Origin: Euwallacea fornicatus
Lineage: Eukaryota > Arthropoda > Insecta > Coleoptera > Curculionidae
Assembly: GCF_040115645.1 (NCBI RefSeq)
Contig: NC_089543.1
Coordinates: forward strand, 682,001-746,000
Reading direction: 5' to 3'
DNA: 64,000 bases
Of the stretch, positions 50,391-62,711 are shown piece by piece (position 1 is the stretch's first letter; every line of letters starts with the position of its first letter). The position numbers were made by a program, and so were the translations under genes. The notes under the pieces were generated by a model, which did not search any database, was not told the DNA's origin, and saw only the letters and a list, made by a program, of their open reading frames with translations.

Positions 50391-53300
50391 ATGGACGTAG
50401 CGAAGAAGTCTCCAGTGCTATCCGGACGACTGAAGGCTCGTGCTGCCTTTTCCGTCAACCCTATTAGGACTATCGAGCCCAAGGCGAAGGCGCCCCCCGC
50501 ACTTCAATCAAACGTCGTCAGTGTAGATGGGATGTGGAGAATTGTAAGTTCATTTCAATTTGATTCAAGAAAATTGATTTTATGTTTCTATGTGGAGTAG
50601 AAAACCGCTGACTAGAATTTTTGCTGATAAGCGCTGTCATTCCCCTGTAATGAAATCCTTATTTGATATTCAGATTTGATAGGAGCAGTTGCGAATATAC
50701 GAATTTATGACATTGCGAGTGATTTGAACTGCATCAAGAAGTTTACATTATTTTTCAAAATCTGTAAAGTTTACTGACCACTCTTGATTTCTTTCTAGAC
50801 CTCTTTGATTTTGATTAGTGAAATTTTAAAGAATAATAAATATTTTCTGATGGTCTGGAAGAGATGGATTGTATGTTAAAAATTAATGATATGATTATTT
50901 CAGCAAATTTGATACGATTGATGAACTGTTGTGAAATGTTTGAAAGAAATTTTAGGTCTTCCCAAAAGGGTGGCACATGGGCGGATGTTAGTAATGAAAA
51001 AATGTAATGAATTACAAATAGTTAATTAAACTACATATATAAAGGGTTTGGTTCACCGATATACATGCGAACGGGGTTGGTTGGTAAGATGATTTTGAAC
51101 ATATTTGACCACATACAGTACTTTTTTCGCTGCTGTGCACATGGGGTTTTAGTGAGTGCAAGCAAGAGGCAATTAGACGCTTAATAAGTGCGACGGAGAT
51201 AGGCTACCGTTTTCCCTTCCATTGTCAATGATCGGCTAGTGTCGTTCACTCATAAACAGTACGCCGCGATCTAGGGAAGTATGTAGTTCTACGTGATTTT
51301 GGAGGACGCAAATTACGCGCGTAAACGCAAATTTGAATGCATTCTTCGAGACAAATTTGAATGTTACTTGAACCTTACCTCTACAAACTCCACGATAGAA
51401 ATGGGTTTTAGAACGTAGCAATTGAAAAACAAACCCTTCTTGTGACATGATCCGTACTCGGATTAAGGCGTACTACTTACGAGTCGACGACGCTAGCCGA
51501 TCGTTCACAATGGAAGGGGAAACCGTAGCTTGTCTCTCTCGCACTTATCAATTGCGTAATATATGGCTTTTGCCTCCACTCACTAAAACTCTATGTGCAT
51601 AGCAGTGAAAAGGGCACTTATATAACTTGCTGTATTTAAATAATACTTATACGAAGTATCACGCATTTCGAAGTATCAAAACTTCTTCCGAATTTTATCA
51701 TATTCACTGGTTGCTTCCATAAAAATTACAATAAAAATTTAATGGAATATTTGATCTGACTCTATCTTTTTTCGTATAAATTTGGATATGTGTTTTATCG
51801 AAATTAAACATGTAGCGGGATCTGCATATGAAAAAGAATTGCGTATCTCAAAAACTCCAAAAATGCATTTCTTGAATATTAAACCTCGACTTTGTAAGCG
51901 AATAAAAAGAAAGATGCCAATGGAAGAGTCGTTAAAATATATTTAAAAGTTTTTTTGGATGTTGCTCTTTTCAATGATTTATTGAAAAACGTAGACTTAA
52001 TATTGCATAAGATATTTAATCAATAAAGAAAAAAATGATGGAAAAACAACGTATGGCGATTTAATAAATTGATTAAAAAATTACTAACTAATTATTATTT
52101 ATGCATTACTTATATTATATACTTATGATCAACATCCTGCTCGAAATGAGAACCATTGTTTTTAATACAACTTGGGAATTTTCGTGGCATCTATGGTGGT
52201 TACTCCTGGCTCCATTTCAGCCTTCATTGCTTCTGTTGCCTCTTTAATTTTTTGGATTAATGGTCTCGATCATGAATTACCTCATTGTACCAGGTCCTTC
52301 ATTCAATCCCAGATACGATAGTCGACTGGAACCAGATCAGGTCTTTTGATAAATTTTATTTTTTTTTAATTAACACATTCAATAGCATCTACAGAGTGTA
52401 ACATGTCATCATGAAAATATTTCACGAAGCAATAGTGCTTTGCAAAATAATAAAAACAATTCTACTAGACCCATTGTCAAAAACACAACATTTTCGATAT
52501 AAAGGCCAAGTTTCGAATATTTTTCGATTTTCGCATGCATGTCTTGAGTTAAATATTTGAAATTTCGTACACCTATTTTCTTTAAAACTCTAAGTAACAA
52601 AATGCGAAAATTGTCGGTAGCTAAGTAATGTATACAAGACGTTATGTTTCTTTTGTTCATCTACTAATTTATGCTACGTATCTTTTTTTGGGATGCCCTG
52701 TATGGATACTGACACCAAATTTAAATTCCTACTTCAATTTTTCAGCTTTTTGATCTTTTGCAATATTTTCACATCTTTCACTGCTTTTGTAGAATTTGTA
52801 AAAAATATATATTAATGCAAATTAAAAATGTAAATGAAGTAAGGAAAAAAATCATCCGGCTCAGTTATCAACTATCTAAAAAAATTCGTAACATTTAATT
52901 CAGTTTCTTAAAATAAAATAAATATAATTGAAAACAAAACTATAAAAACTATAGTAAATGTCCTTGCAAAATATGAGGAGAAAATGTGAAATTTTGCCAC
53001 CTTGTATATCAAAAGTTGCGCGCTTTTGCCCTTGGGTCTATTAGCATTTTTATTATTTTGTAGAGTACTATCACTCCGTGAAATATCGTCATGACGATAT
53101 GTTACCCCCTGTATTTTAACTTCAGGAGTCCGAATTACAAATGAATGATGTAGGGGAATAAGCTTAAAGGGTGGTATAGGGTCAATGCAAGTCAGTATTA
53201 TTTCATTTTTTTTTGGTGCATCTTTATGTCGTAATTATCAGCGAGTATGTTTAAGTTACGTAAACATTTACATAAACATTAATGAGAGCGATTATGAATA

Positions 53301-54143
53301 TTGTAAAGAAAATTCATTTACGAGGGTTATGAACCATTTTAATTTAATGTTTTATTAAAGGTTACTTTAAATAGACATAGCCAAATGGTATTAATTATTT
53401 GTTCATAGGAAAAAATTAATACTTTTGTGAGGCTCAAAGTAGGAATATTATTCATTTTTTTGTCATGAAGAATTAACAAAGGCAGCTGCTTCAAGATTTA
53501 TTTATATACATTTTATGTGTCGATACATCTCCATCCTTATCTGTCCAAAAGCTTTATGTGATTTAAAACCTAATAATCACATTTGTTTCAGGAGAATTAC
53601 GTCGCAAACCACTCTGTCCTTATCGACAAAGCTGATATGAAGAGCATTGTCTACATCTTCAAGTGCATCGAATCCACCATCACTGTGGGGGGAAAGGTAA
53701 CTGCAATCATCATTGACAATTGCAAGAAATGCGTCATCGTCATGGACACTGTCATTGGATTTGTCGAGGTTCTCAATTCCCAAACGATCAAAACACATAT
53801 TCAGGTGTGAATGACACACTTTGTGTTATTATTATTATCCTAACTATTGAATTGGTTTCGCAGAAACAGGGTATAGTGTCTAATATCACCGTCGACAACA
53901 CTGATGGCTGTTGCATGGAACTGAGTCCCCTGTCTCTTGGGGTTCAAGTGATTACCTCTAGGGCCACTGACATGGTAGTGGTGTTCCCTCGCGGAAACGG
54001 AGAATTCGTAGGTAATTTCAAAGTTGATTTACAATTATTAAAGAGATAATAAAACATTTCAGGCTCGGAAACTTATTCCAGATCAGTTCAGAACTGTTAT
54101 TTCCCAAGATATGCTGCTGGTGACCACTTACTGCCCCAAGTAA
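50391..54143 (+). CDS. CARP-domain-only CAP paralogue 2
   Basis: Exons 50391-50543, 53592-53804, 53864-54007 and 54063-54143 join in phase into 196 residues. The basic first exon (51 residues, PKAKAPPALQSNVVSVDGMW) ends W-R-I exactly where CAP ends K-W-K-I. Residues 52-196 are a CARP beta-helix: IVYIFKCIESTITVGGKVTA, IIIDNCKKCVIVMDTVIGFV, then VSNITVDNTDGCCMELSPLS and LIPDQFRT. Exon 2 is 213 and exon 3 is 144 bases, as in paralogue 1. CAP's KSSEMN reads RATDMV and M-F-G-K-V reads K-Q-G-I-V. Intron 1 is 3.05 kb and holds an inverted-repeat element. The frame is intact with family-like alternation of buried residues, so probably functional. Function unknown; the RP2 and TBCC CARP proteins were considered but the gene structure points to CAP. 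Confidence 0.85.
50544..53591 (+). other. CARP paralogue 2 intron 1
   Basis: A 3.05 kb intron between GTAAGT and TTTGTTTCAG. Contains the inverted-repeat element at 51115-51633 and CCCTGTAT-type motifs near 52697 and 53106. No further exon seen. Confidence 0.6.
51115..51633. mobile_element. fold-back miniature element in CARP paralogue 2 intron
   Basis: Arms 51115-51270 and 51467-51633 are inverted copies sharing GTTTTAGTGAGTG, CTTCCATTGT and GATCGGCTAG and an AGTACGCC end, with a 200-bp middle. No coding capacity and no clear target duplication. Confidence 0.75.
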
Positions 54144-55854
54144 GTACACACCTAGATGAAAGAAGACTGGATATGGCGTTTTGCGTCTGATCACCAATAC
54201 GTATGTTTTTATACTTATTTTTATGTTTTGACCCTGTAGGATTTCTGTCTTAATTTTTACTTTCTTGCTCTGCATTGGACTTTTCATTTTAACCTCGTTT
54301 ATATAAATATATAAGGTGCTTAAGGTTTCAAAAGAAACACAGAATACGTCCATGAAGTATGACAAGAATAAATGTAGAATGTTGTCACCAGTGGAAAAAG
54401 AAACGGAAAAATTGCTTACCGGAAAAAGGAAACATGAGCATGATTGTGGCATGGAGTATTAAAAAAAAATGCCCCTTGACGCCTCTTTCGTACCTGTCGC
54501 CGTTTCGCCATAAACTTGATTTTTGTGATTTATTGCTTCTAAGCCTGTTGCACTTATGCTGTATGCTTGGATTGTAGAATATCCCAGGTGTAATAGAAAT
54601 AATAGATCTCAGAGGATGCTTTGAATGCTTGGAAATAAAAAAAATCTTATTTTATTGTTGTCCCCTAGTCATTCAGAATAAAAAAGAGGTAGGTCCTCTG
54701 TTTACATGAGCAACTTGACTAAAAAAGCCGTTGTCGAACCATTTCTGACGCTCAATCATCAAACCTGGGACACCCTGTACAACACGTACAATGGAAGTCC
54801 AACTCATAAAGAGCTTGTGTGATAAAAAAAAAAAAACGTTTGCAGGTACGTTTAGTACTTTTCGCAATTGCGAACATAAACGTGACTAATCCGATTAACG
54901 ATCACGATACGTTTATAGCGTAGTCGATGTTGCAACGTTCGGAGCGCGTACCAACGTTTTGCTATAGAAACTGGAACCACTCCGTTTATGACTTCAAAAA
55001 CTTTATGGATGTAACCAAAGGACAGAACCAGGGAAATTAATACAAAATGAAAATTTTAAATTTTGCTCCCTAATTAAGCTTCAGTGTCCCTGGTAGAACT
55101 AATAACTTTCGCTCAGGGTGTGAAAATAAACCATTGTAATATCATTTGAAAATTATATTAAAACAAGTGTAAAGTTTTAGCGTTTAGGACGGACTAGATC
55201 GCTTGACTAACGTTGCAATAGATCTATGCTTAAACCGATTGTACTGTCACTTGGGTTCTCCCAGAAGAATAAGATTGCTGTCACAAATGAAATAAACTTG
55301 GTAGCAACAAATTGCTTATAGGAGGGCTCAAGTAAACTAAGACTTAAGTTGACCATAGTTTATACCGTTCTTACACAATGGAACTCATCTAAACTTACTC
55401 ATAAATATAGGTAACAAAAACATAAGATACAAAAAGTATTTAATTCTAGTTATTTTGTACTATAAGACAACTAGTTTGCACGTCTATTGAGCAGAATATA
55501 ACAAATCGGAATGCCTTGTTTCCTCTGTTGACAAAAATTTATTAGTTATTGTCGTCATGTTAACATATTGCACTATCTGTGGGTAGGTATTGAATAAAAA
55601 TGTTATATGATGCCTTTAATAATTCTAAGTTGGTTAGCAGAGATCACTACCTCTTAATTTGCTATGCTTTGAATTGTTTTAATTAAAGAACTTTATCCAA
55701 CATTGAGCCAAAAATCTATTCTAGTATAGTACCGCTTTCCTTATTTTCTTCTGAATTACGCCGATCATCTGATTTTGCTTCCATCCATTTCAACAACTTC
55801 TTGCCCAACATTTCTTCAATGTCTAAAAGATTCCGGAGCAAACCTTACATGCGT
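54144..55854. other. tail-to-tail gap between CARP paralogue 2 and NAPRT
   Basis: Plus-strand AATAAA at 54367 may end the paralogue. A minus-strand frame of about 37 codons at about 55723-55833 (LLDIEEMLGKKLLKWMEAKS) lies just past the NAPRT stop. The rest is non-coding. CACCCTGTAC occurs near 54770. Confidence 0.4.
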
Positions 55855-58800
55855 CTACGATAATTCTCCGATTGGAGCATTTTTGAGCCACTGATCATGA
55901 ATGAAATGATAAAGGTCATCACTCACGGCTACCTATAATGTCCAAGAACCAATAATCCAACCTTCAGTATAGTTACAACACTGACCTTATATGGAGTGGG
56001 GTTCAAATTCCTTTTGATATCAGACCTCAAAGTTTTCAAAGAACTGGTAACTTTCTCCTTAATCTGTTTCAAACTAGGCAAACTCTTCACAATTCTTCCA
56101 TCAGCCCAGCACAATTCCAACAACTTCTCCACTTTAGAGGGCTTCACATATGCTCTTTTGGACTCCTCGAAAGGATGCCGGCAAAGAATTTTCTCGTTGA
56201 TTTTTGGAGGAGACTCTACAGACCTCTGTAGCAAATCTACAAGCGCATGACCGCTCTCGCTGTACAGCCTATAAGCATCCTTATTTCCCGGCATGGTAAC
56301 TTTCGAGACTTCTTGGCTCAGTTTGATCCTCGGATAATGGTTTAGTTCCACCATCTTGTAGACGCACCCTAACGCTGGTTGTCTTTGACACGTGACCAAG
56401 TGAGTACCAATGCCGAAGCAATTTATTTTGTGGCCCTGCTCATTTAGGCTGATTATGGTTTCTTCGTTTATGTCGTTGGAAGCCATAATTAATTGATGTT
56501 CGAACCAGGGAATGTTAAATTTTATGCTAATTTCTGTGAAGTAATGCCGAGCGATGTTGGAGAGGTAGCAAAGATCTCCACTATCTAATCTTATTCCTAT
56601 GGCGTGATATCCGAGATCGTTCAATGCCAGTGCGACGGCACAGTAATTTAGAAGACCACTCCTACAGGGAAATATCTTGTAAGCAGGTTAAAGAACTCGA
56701 GGAACTAAAGATATGTTTTTAAAGTAAATAGCCTTAAAGATAGAACATGAAAATCAAACAAAATGGGAAAGTCTTATTGCTCTATGACCTCGAATAAAAT
56801 CGAAGTAATTTCACTGTCAGAATTATAACGAAGCACGGAACTCCTTACGTACCTTTGTACTTCATATGTGTCCACTAACGCCATAAACCCATCAGGAAAA
56901 GCTATGGCAAACGACACAAGGGCAGCCAGCTCTCCCTCATTTGCTTCCGATGAAATTACTTTAAAAATCGGTAAAAGATTTTCTTTCCACTTCAAGGCCA
57001 TTTTAAGCAAGTCCTTAGGTTTGCCGCCATTTTTAGATGGGAGAACTGTATTTTTCAGCTCTGAGAACCCGTTGAACGAAGTGATATAGGCGTGAGCATG
57101 GGTGCCCCTTACTGGTATGTCGAAGAGTTTTCCTGCTAAGACGTTACTGGTGCCGTCAAAGCCCCCTAAAAAATCGTCTTCAAACAAATTATAATAGGTA
57201 ACACAAAGGCCATTAAACGTGCCAGCTTTTCCCACAAGTTTGGTATAGTATTGATTGAATGGAATATTTGACACCCTCAGCGCCTGGTACCAACTTTAAC
57301 ATCGTAAGTCGATAACGCTATTTGAATATCGCTAATTAGAGTTTGTTCAATTTGGATCCCTAATTTGCTTTTAAAGCCTATTAGAACAAAACACAGTATC
57401 ACAAACACTTACCAATATACGAATATTTGGAAGCTGATAAGCCACCATCAGGCCCTTGAGCCCTTCTAAGCCCGAACTCAAACAGCATTAAGTTTCCAGC
57501 TGCAATTCTGTATCTTGCAGCATTTGTGGCCATTAGACTGCAATTGGGTATTTACATCGTCAAACACAACAATAACTACAGCACAAAACTTACCTAGCAT
57601 AATTAACTAAAGTAAGCAAAGTGGTTTCCAATAATTGAACTACTGTAAGTGGACCTTCTATCCTCATTAGCGGTACTCTATGAACGAAATTATTATTTTG
57701 ATAATAGCGTGAACGTTTTGGCTCATAAATCAATCATTGTTAATTTTGTGAAAATATTGAAAGAAATTTATAGTCTTTAAATGAAAAAAATGTCATTTAT
57801 TATGTATATCCTATGACGATATCGACACTAAATTACTGTTCGTGCCGGAAATAGTTTCGTATCCAATAGAAAATGCAGTGATGCTTCAAGGAAACCTTCT
57901 TTCATGGGTTTGATACATGTGCTTTTAGCATGGAACTTTTTAACCTACAATAATTGATCTAACGTTCAAGGTGTGTTTGATTACTACTGACCTAGGAAAG
58001 GCCACCGATCCTTCAGCAATAGCATACAGTTTGACATCTTTTGCCGTAAGGGTACTCAGGAACTCAAAAAAATCCTCTTCAGTATGGGGGGGTAAAGCGG
58101 TTTTAAGGTATTCGATGTCTAAAATGGATTATACTATTCATCATTATCTATTAATATTGCGCCAACCTTACCGCTCTTGGAGTAATAAAATTTTCCTAAA
58201 AACTTCAGGCATTCTTCGAGCCCTGCGAAAATAGTGAACTCGCCCTGAAATGGATTTTTCCGGAAAAACAAGTCAAAAACCGCATGGTCTTTCGTTTTTC
58301 CTGACTTCCAATAGGCATAAGCCATGGTAATTTGATAAAGATCTAAAATAATAAATACATCAGACGCTCGATATTGTAAACCAATTGAAACCAAGCGTGG
58401 TTCACATGATTGAAATGTTTACATTAGGGAAACGTGATTTAAGTAATAAATATATTTAAAAAATGTTTAATACATATGCAAGGTGTTTCAGTTTTAACCC
58501 GCATAATTTTTAAAGCGTATTGAACGTTTAAAAATAATGTCAGTTTGTTGTATAAATGAACGTCCATTAAGGCTACCTTTACCAAATACAGAGGGTTCAA
58601 ATTTAATTTTTGAAAATTAAAAATATTTAATTTCTTCAAAAATGGCTTAAAATCCTGTAACGAATTTTTGAAAGTGTTTTCCGCTATAAACGACGCATAT
58701 GTTTTACTGCAAAACAATTTTTTTAACTTTTCCGATGGTGTGCCTATTTTTATGTTAGAAGATAGTTTTTCAGAAAAAGTACTCTTCTAGTACTCTACTG

Positions 58801-61800
58801 ATCTTTCTGAAAATAAATTTTATCCTTCAATTTCTTGTTCAATTCTGGAAAAACAGTCTGTTTTGACGTTTTTTCGTCTGACTTCGTCTGACTTATTTCA
58901 GTTTTTTAACTGAAGTTAAAAAACTAAAATAATTTTATTGCATATTTAATTTGCTTTCATATTAATTTTATTTGGTACCTACATAAATTAATACATATTA
59001 AATAACAACTTTCTACATAAAAACATTCAAGAAAAATATTTTTACTCTTAAAAAATGTGGTAAATCGTTTTCTTTTTTTAGTTTTAAAATTCCTAGTTAA
59101 GTGTTGGTACCATTACGTTCTAATTATTAATTTAAAACATGCATTAAAATTATTTTAAATTTTCTACTAGGAGACGAGGGGTTGGGCGAAAAAATCTGAA
59201 GAGAGATCATTTATTCAGAATCGAACGAGGAATTCAAAAATCGTTTTTATTTTCAGAAAAGCCAATAACGTACTAATTTTTCTGAAAAAAATACCTCCTA
59301 ACATGGAAGTAGGTATGCCAATGTTAAGCTATAAAATATTTTTCCCAGTAAAACATATCCATTGTTTATAGTTGTCAATATTTCTGAAATTTCGCTAAAG
59401 AATATCTCTCCTTTTTGAAGAATTTTAGCATTTTCCATTTTTTAAATTAAATTTAAACCCCTTCTATCTGCTAAAGAATCCCTTATTGGACGTTGGTTTA
59501 TACAGCAAACTGACATTTTTGGACGTTCAATACGCTATTAAAGTTATACGGATTAAAACTGAAACATTCTGCATATAACAAAATAAACAAATATTCTAAT
59601 ACTAATAAGTATTTTTTAACAGTAGAACCAATAAGTAGAATAATAATCTGCAATTTTGTTCTGCATAAATTGGCGCTTAGCATTGTTTTCCACTGTCTAT
59701 GTCTGTAATTTACGAAGAACTAAAATATCCATAGATGATGCTTCTTTTAGCTCAATTTAAAGTTTGGTTAAAAACTTGTACAGCTTGCGCGTCAGTCGTT
59801 ACACTTCTACAATATGAATGAAAACGTCCTTATCGTCTTCATTGTCCATATCGTTCTCCTTATTAACATCATTTGTCTGCTTGTCTTCATTCCATAATTA
59901 ATATCAGCTGGAGTGCGAACAATGTTGGGATTCACTATTTTGAATAAATCAAGAACATCCAATGACGCACTGACAAGAACATCATCAGTACATCGCAATT
60001 GTTCCCTAATTACGCTTAAGGGAACATCGTCTTCATCTTGATCATTAGTGCAAAAGAGATTGTTCCGACATTTTTGAATAGTTTACTGATTAATTGCATT
60101 TTACACCATATGCAAATTTAAAACAGCTTCTTGTAATGTTACCAATTTCAAAGACTCAGATATATTTTTAGAATTCTTTGTTAAAGTAGAAATTTTCGGT
60201 AGCATAGTTTGATGGGTCTCATTACGTTCTGGTCCATGGTTCGGATTAATGAAGTTATGTTGCGCAGTATGTACTTGACAAAAATTGATCCATTCTCGCT
60301 CCTTAAGTGTTGCTCTTGGTTATAACTTGGTGCTTTATGTAATAATAACAATGCTTTTATTGGAAGTGTCTGTTTTTTAATAATTTTTTTACCTACAAGT
60401 TAAATAATCTTTAAATTATGAATATGTAGAACATTTGTGATTACAAATTCATTGTCATACTTTAGGGACAAAGTGCTTGTGGAACAATTTCAAGAATATA
60501 CTGCTAGTCATCCAAAAGATTTTTAAACAGTCATAATTAACAGAGATATTAAAATTTTTATATGAGCGCGGATTTTTTGCTTTTTCTATTATCGCTGCTT
60601 CATTTTGTGTGTCGCCAAGAACTAATTACGTCAACGAGAGTACACATTGTTTACGTTATCGCGCGTTCCGCTGGATCCTACGGTACAAATTTTTTTTGTT
60701 TACATTAACGCAAAAGTTTCATTATCGCGTGTTTACATTATTGAGAGCCTACTGTAGTTGGTTCTCACAGTTTACCAAATGGTCTCAAATTGGAAAGATT
60801 TATGTTAATCAGAGTACCGGGTTAGATTTGTATATTTGTCATTCTCCTCTAATAAGTTTTAAAACGAATTACATCTATTTGGGTCGCTGCATTTAAACTG
60901 TGGAAATATTTTTGGAGAAGTGTGTTCCAATTAATTCTTTTCTCAATTTTTATTTTTAGATTTGTAAATATATAATGGCATAGTGTTTATTTCCTCCGTA
61001 TTCTTGTTCTGGTATAGATGTTTCAGCTTCAAAGAGACGCAGCAATGAAGTTTATTATTATAACGAAATATGTATCAGAAAAATTTATAAAATAATTGAT
61101 TTTTTATTTACAGACTGTATGATTCCGAATATTCCTTAAAATGGCTAAAAATTATGAGTTGGAAATCCAAAGTATCCATTTTTTTGGGTTGAGAAACTTA
61201 ATTTTCAGAGTGGTACGCAATTGCTATAATAAAAGGCATGTACTCATCACAGTCTATTCATTAAAATAAAAATAAAACTTCAATATTGTACGTACGTACA
61301 GAGTGTCTTACTGGGAAATGGGAAGCTGATCCATCGATCGACAAGTAAATGAACAATGAAAAAATATTTCTAAAAATTAAGTATTTTGCCATATGTTAAT
61401 GTGAGACAAATTTTTTTCACACTTCAGATTATTTTATTGCAAACCGGAAATCCGCATCAGTGAGCGCACTCAGAGAGGTAATACGGCAAAAATGGGCCAC
61501 GTGCAGTCCCGGATCTCACATAATATTAAAAGTGTAGTCGCAAAAAGTGTCCTTTAACGTCAATAGTTTGAACACGAAAAAAATCGGAATAGGGTGCTTT
61601 TAAACGAAATAATCTTAAAAATTAGCGAAGAATCCAAAAATGCAACAATGTACAGGATTTAAAAAAGGTTAATTTTATTGCATCTGTTTTGAGCCATCCT
61701 GTATGTTTAAACTAATGTTAGATGAACCCCAGAGCGCAATAATATACCGGGTGGTTCGCTATATAATCCACCATCGAAGTTCCCCTGCAACACACTGCGC

Positions 61801-62711
61801 ACGAGAATATTCCCTTCCAGGGATAGCCGCAATATGTGCCCCATGTTGTCGTATTGTGAGAATTATCTTAAATTTAAAGAACTTTCACAACAAAATTATT
61901 CTAGTATCGCAATATTTTATTTAAAAAACACTAAGGTTCAGATATTAAGGGCTAATAAAACAAAATTAGCTGTCGAGTATCGATTAGTTGGATAAATGCA
62001 AATTGGCGAATTCTCTATAAATTACCAAGCTAATCATAAAATAAAAATGTTTAACCTACTACTACTACTACTAAAGGGCTTTTTTCTGGAATCTAATGAG
62101 CCATCTGTGGAAAACAAGAGTTTCAAGGTTCTTAATATGAAAATGCGGCTCGAAGTTTTTTCTTTCTTTTCGAAGCTATAGGGAATAATTTAACAATAAT
62201 ACCAACACAATAAAAGTCATCACGGAATTCCAACAAGCCAAAAATGCACTTAAAAATTGAGTTTTTTTGATCGTCGCACTCAAAGTTCTATTTTATTTTC
62301 GTTTTAAACTGACGCACGAGGCCCCGCTAATAGTCTTGAATGTCGGGAGAGTAAATAATTTGTATTTCTGTGAAAATATGTAGAAAAATAAAAACCTAAA
62401 GCACAATTTAAATATGCAAAAAAAAAATCTTCTAGAGGTTAACATTATAAAAAAAAGGTGACTATGATGCAATTCGCGTTCACAGATGCAAATGAAATGC
62501 ATGAAAACGCAAATACCGACATTTAAATGTGCTTTATGCGTGACACATATGAGTCCACACAGCAGCACTGCTATTAATACTAATGGTCTAGTATGGTTTA
62601 TTTAAAAAGTTGATAAATAAATAGGCAAATAACCAACTTACCAGTCAAGAGAGGCTGAATGACCCCGTTTTGCCCGAACTGCCGCATGTTATCTACAGAT
62701 CCGTCCGTCAT
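55855..62711 (-). CDS. NAPRT: nicotinate phosphoribosyltransferase (NAPRT)
   Basis: Minus-strand exons 62711-62642, 58342-58172, 58118-57992, 57677-57594, 57537-57413, 57165-56853, 56661-55986 and 55932-55855 join in phase into 547 residues (human 538). The enzyme converts nicotinate and PRPP, with ATP, to nicotinate mononucleotide, the first Preiss-Handler step of NAD synthesis in the cytosol. Diagnostic blocks: LLTDLYQITMAYAYWKSGK near the start, RVPLMRIEGPLTVVQLLET, GLRRAQGPDGGLSASKYSYI, GGFDGTSNVLAGKLFDIPVR followed by GTHAHA with the conserved His, and RLDSGDL (about 321-327) of the phosphoribosyl site. The C-terminus is family-like (NPTPYK, then DLYHFIHDQWLKNAPIGELS). No damage seen. 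Intron 1 is 4.3 kb. Confidence 0.95.
58479..59571. mobile_element. long-TIR miniature element, copy 2
   Basis: Same family as 28779-29715. The left end reads CAAGGTGTTTCAGTTTTAAC, and the right end is its inverted counterpart, with the shared GCGTATTGAACGT and AATGTCAGTTTG blocks. The flanks are TG and CA rather than intact TA, so the target site may have mutated. No coding capacity. Confidence 0.75.
59760..60365 (-). pseudogene. pogo/Tigger (jerky-like) transposase relic
   Basis: The minus strand reads, over stops and shifts, LPIKALLLLHKAPSYNQEQH, then ITSLIRTMDQNVMRPIKLCY and, further on, DDVPLSVIREQL and LDVLDLFKIVNPNI. This matches the DDE part of pogo-group transposases (K-A-L-L-L-L-D-N-A-P-x-H; V-T-x-L-I-Q-P-M-D-Q) and their C-terminal region. 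The first-block Asp reads His, and the copy is dead. Confidence 0.65.

Larger units (their letters stand above)
58343..62641 (-). other. NAPRT intron 1, transposon-rich
   Basis: A 4.3 kb intron holding a TA-type miniature element (58479-59571) and a pogo/jerky-like transposase relic (about 59760-60365). The rest (about 60370-62640) has only short frames without family resemblance. Confidence 0.6.

Noticed and set aside
60609..60896. 95-codon plus-strand frame in NAPRT intron 1
   Set aside because: Aromatic-rich translation without motifs, in a transposon-rich intron; no support.
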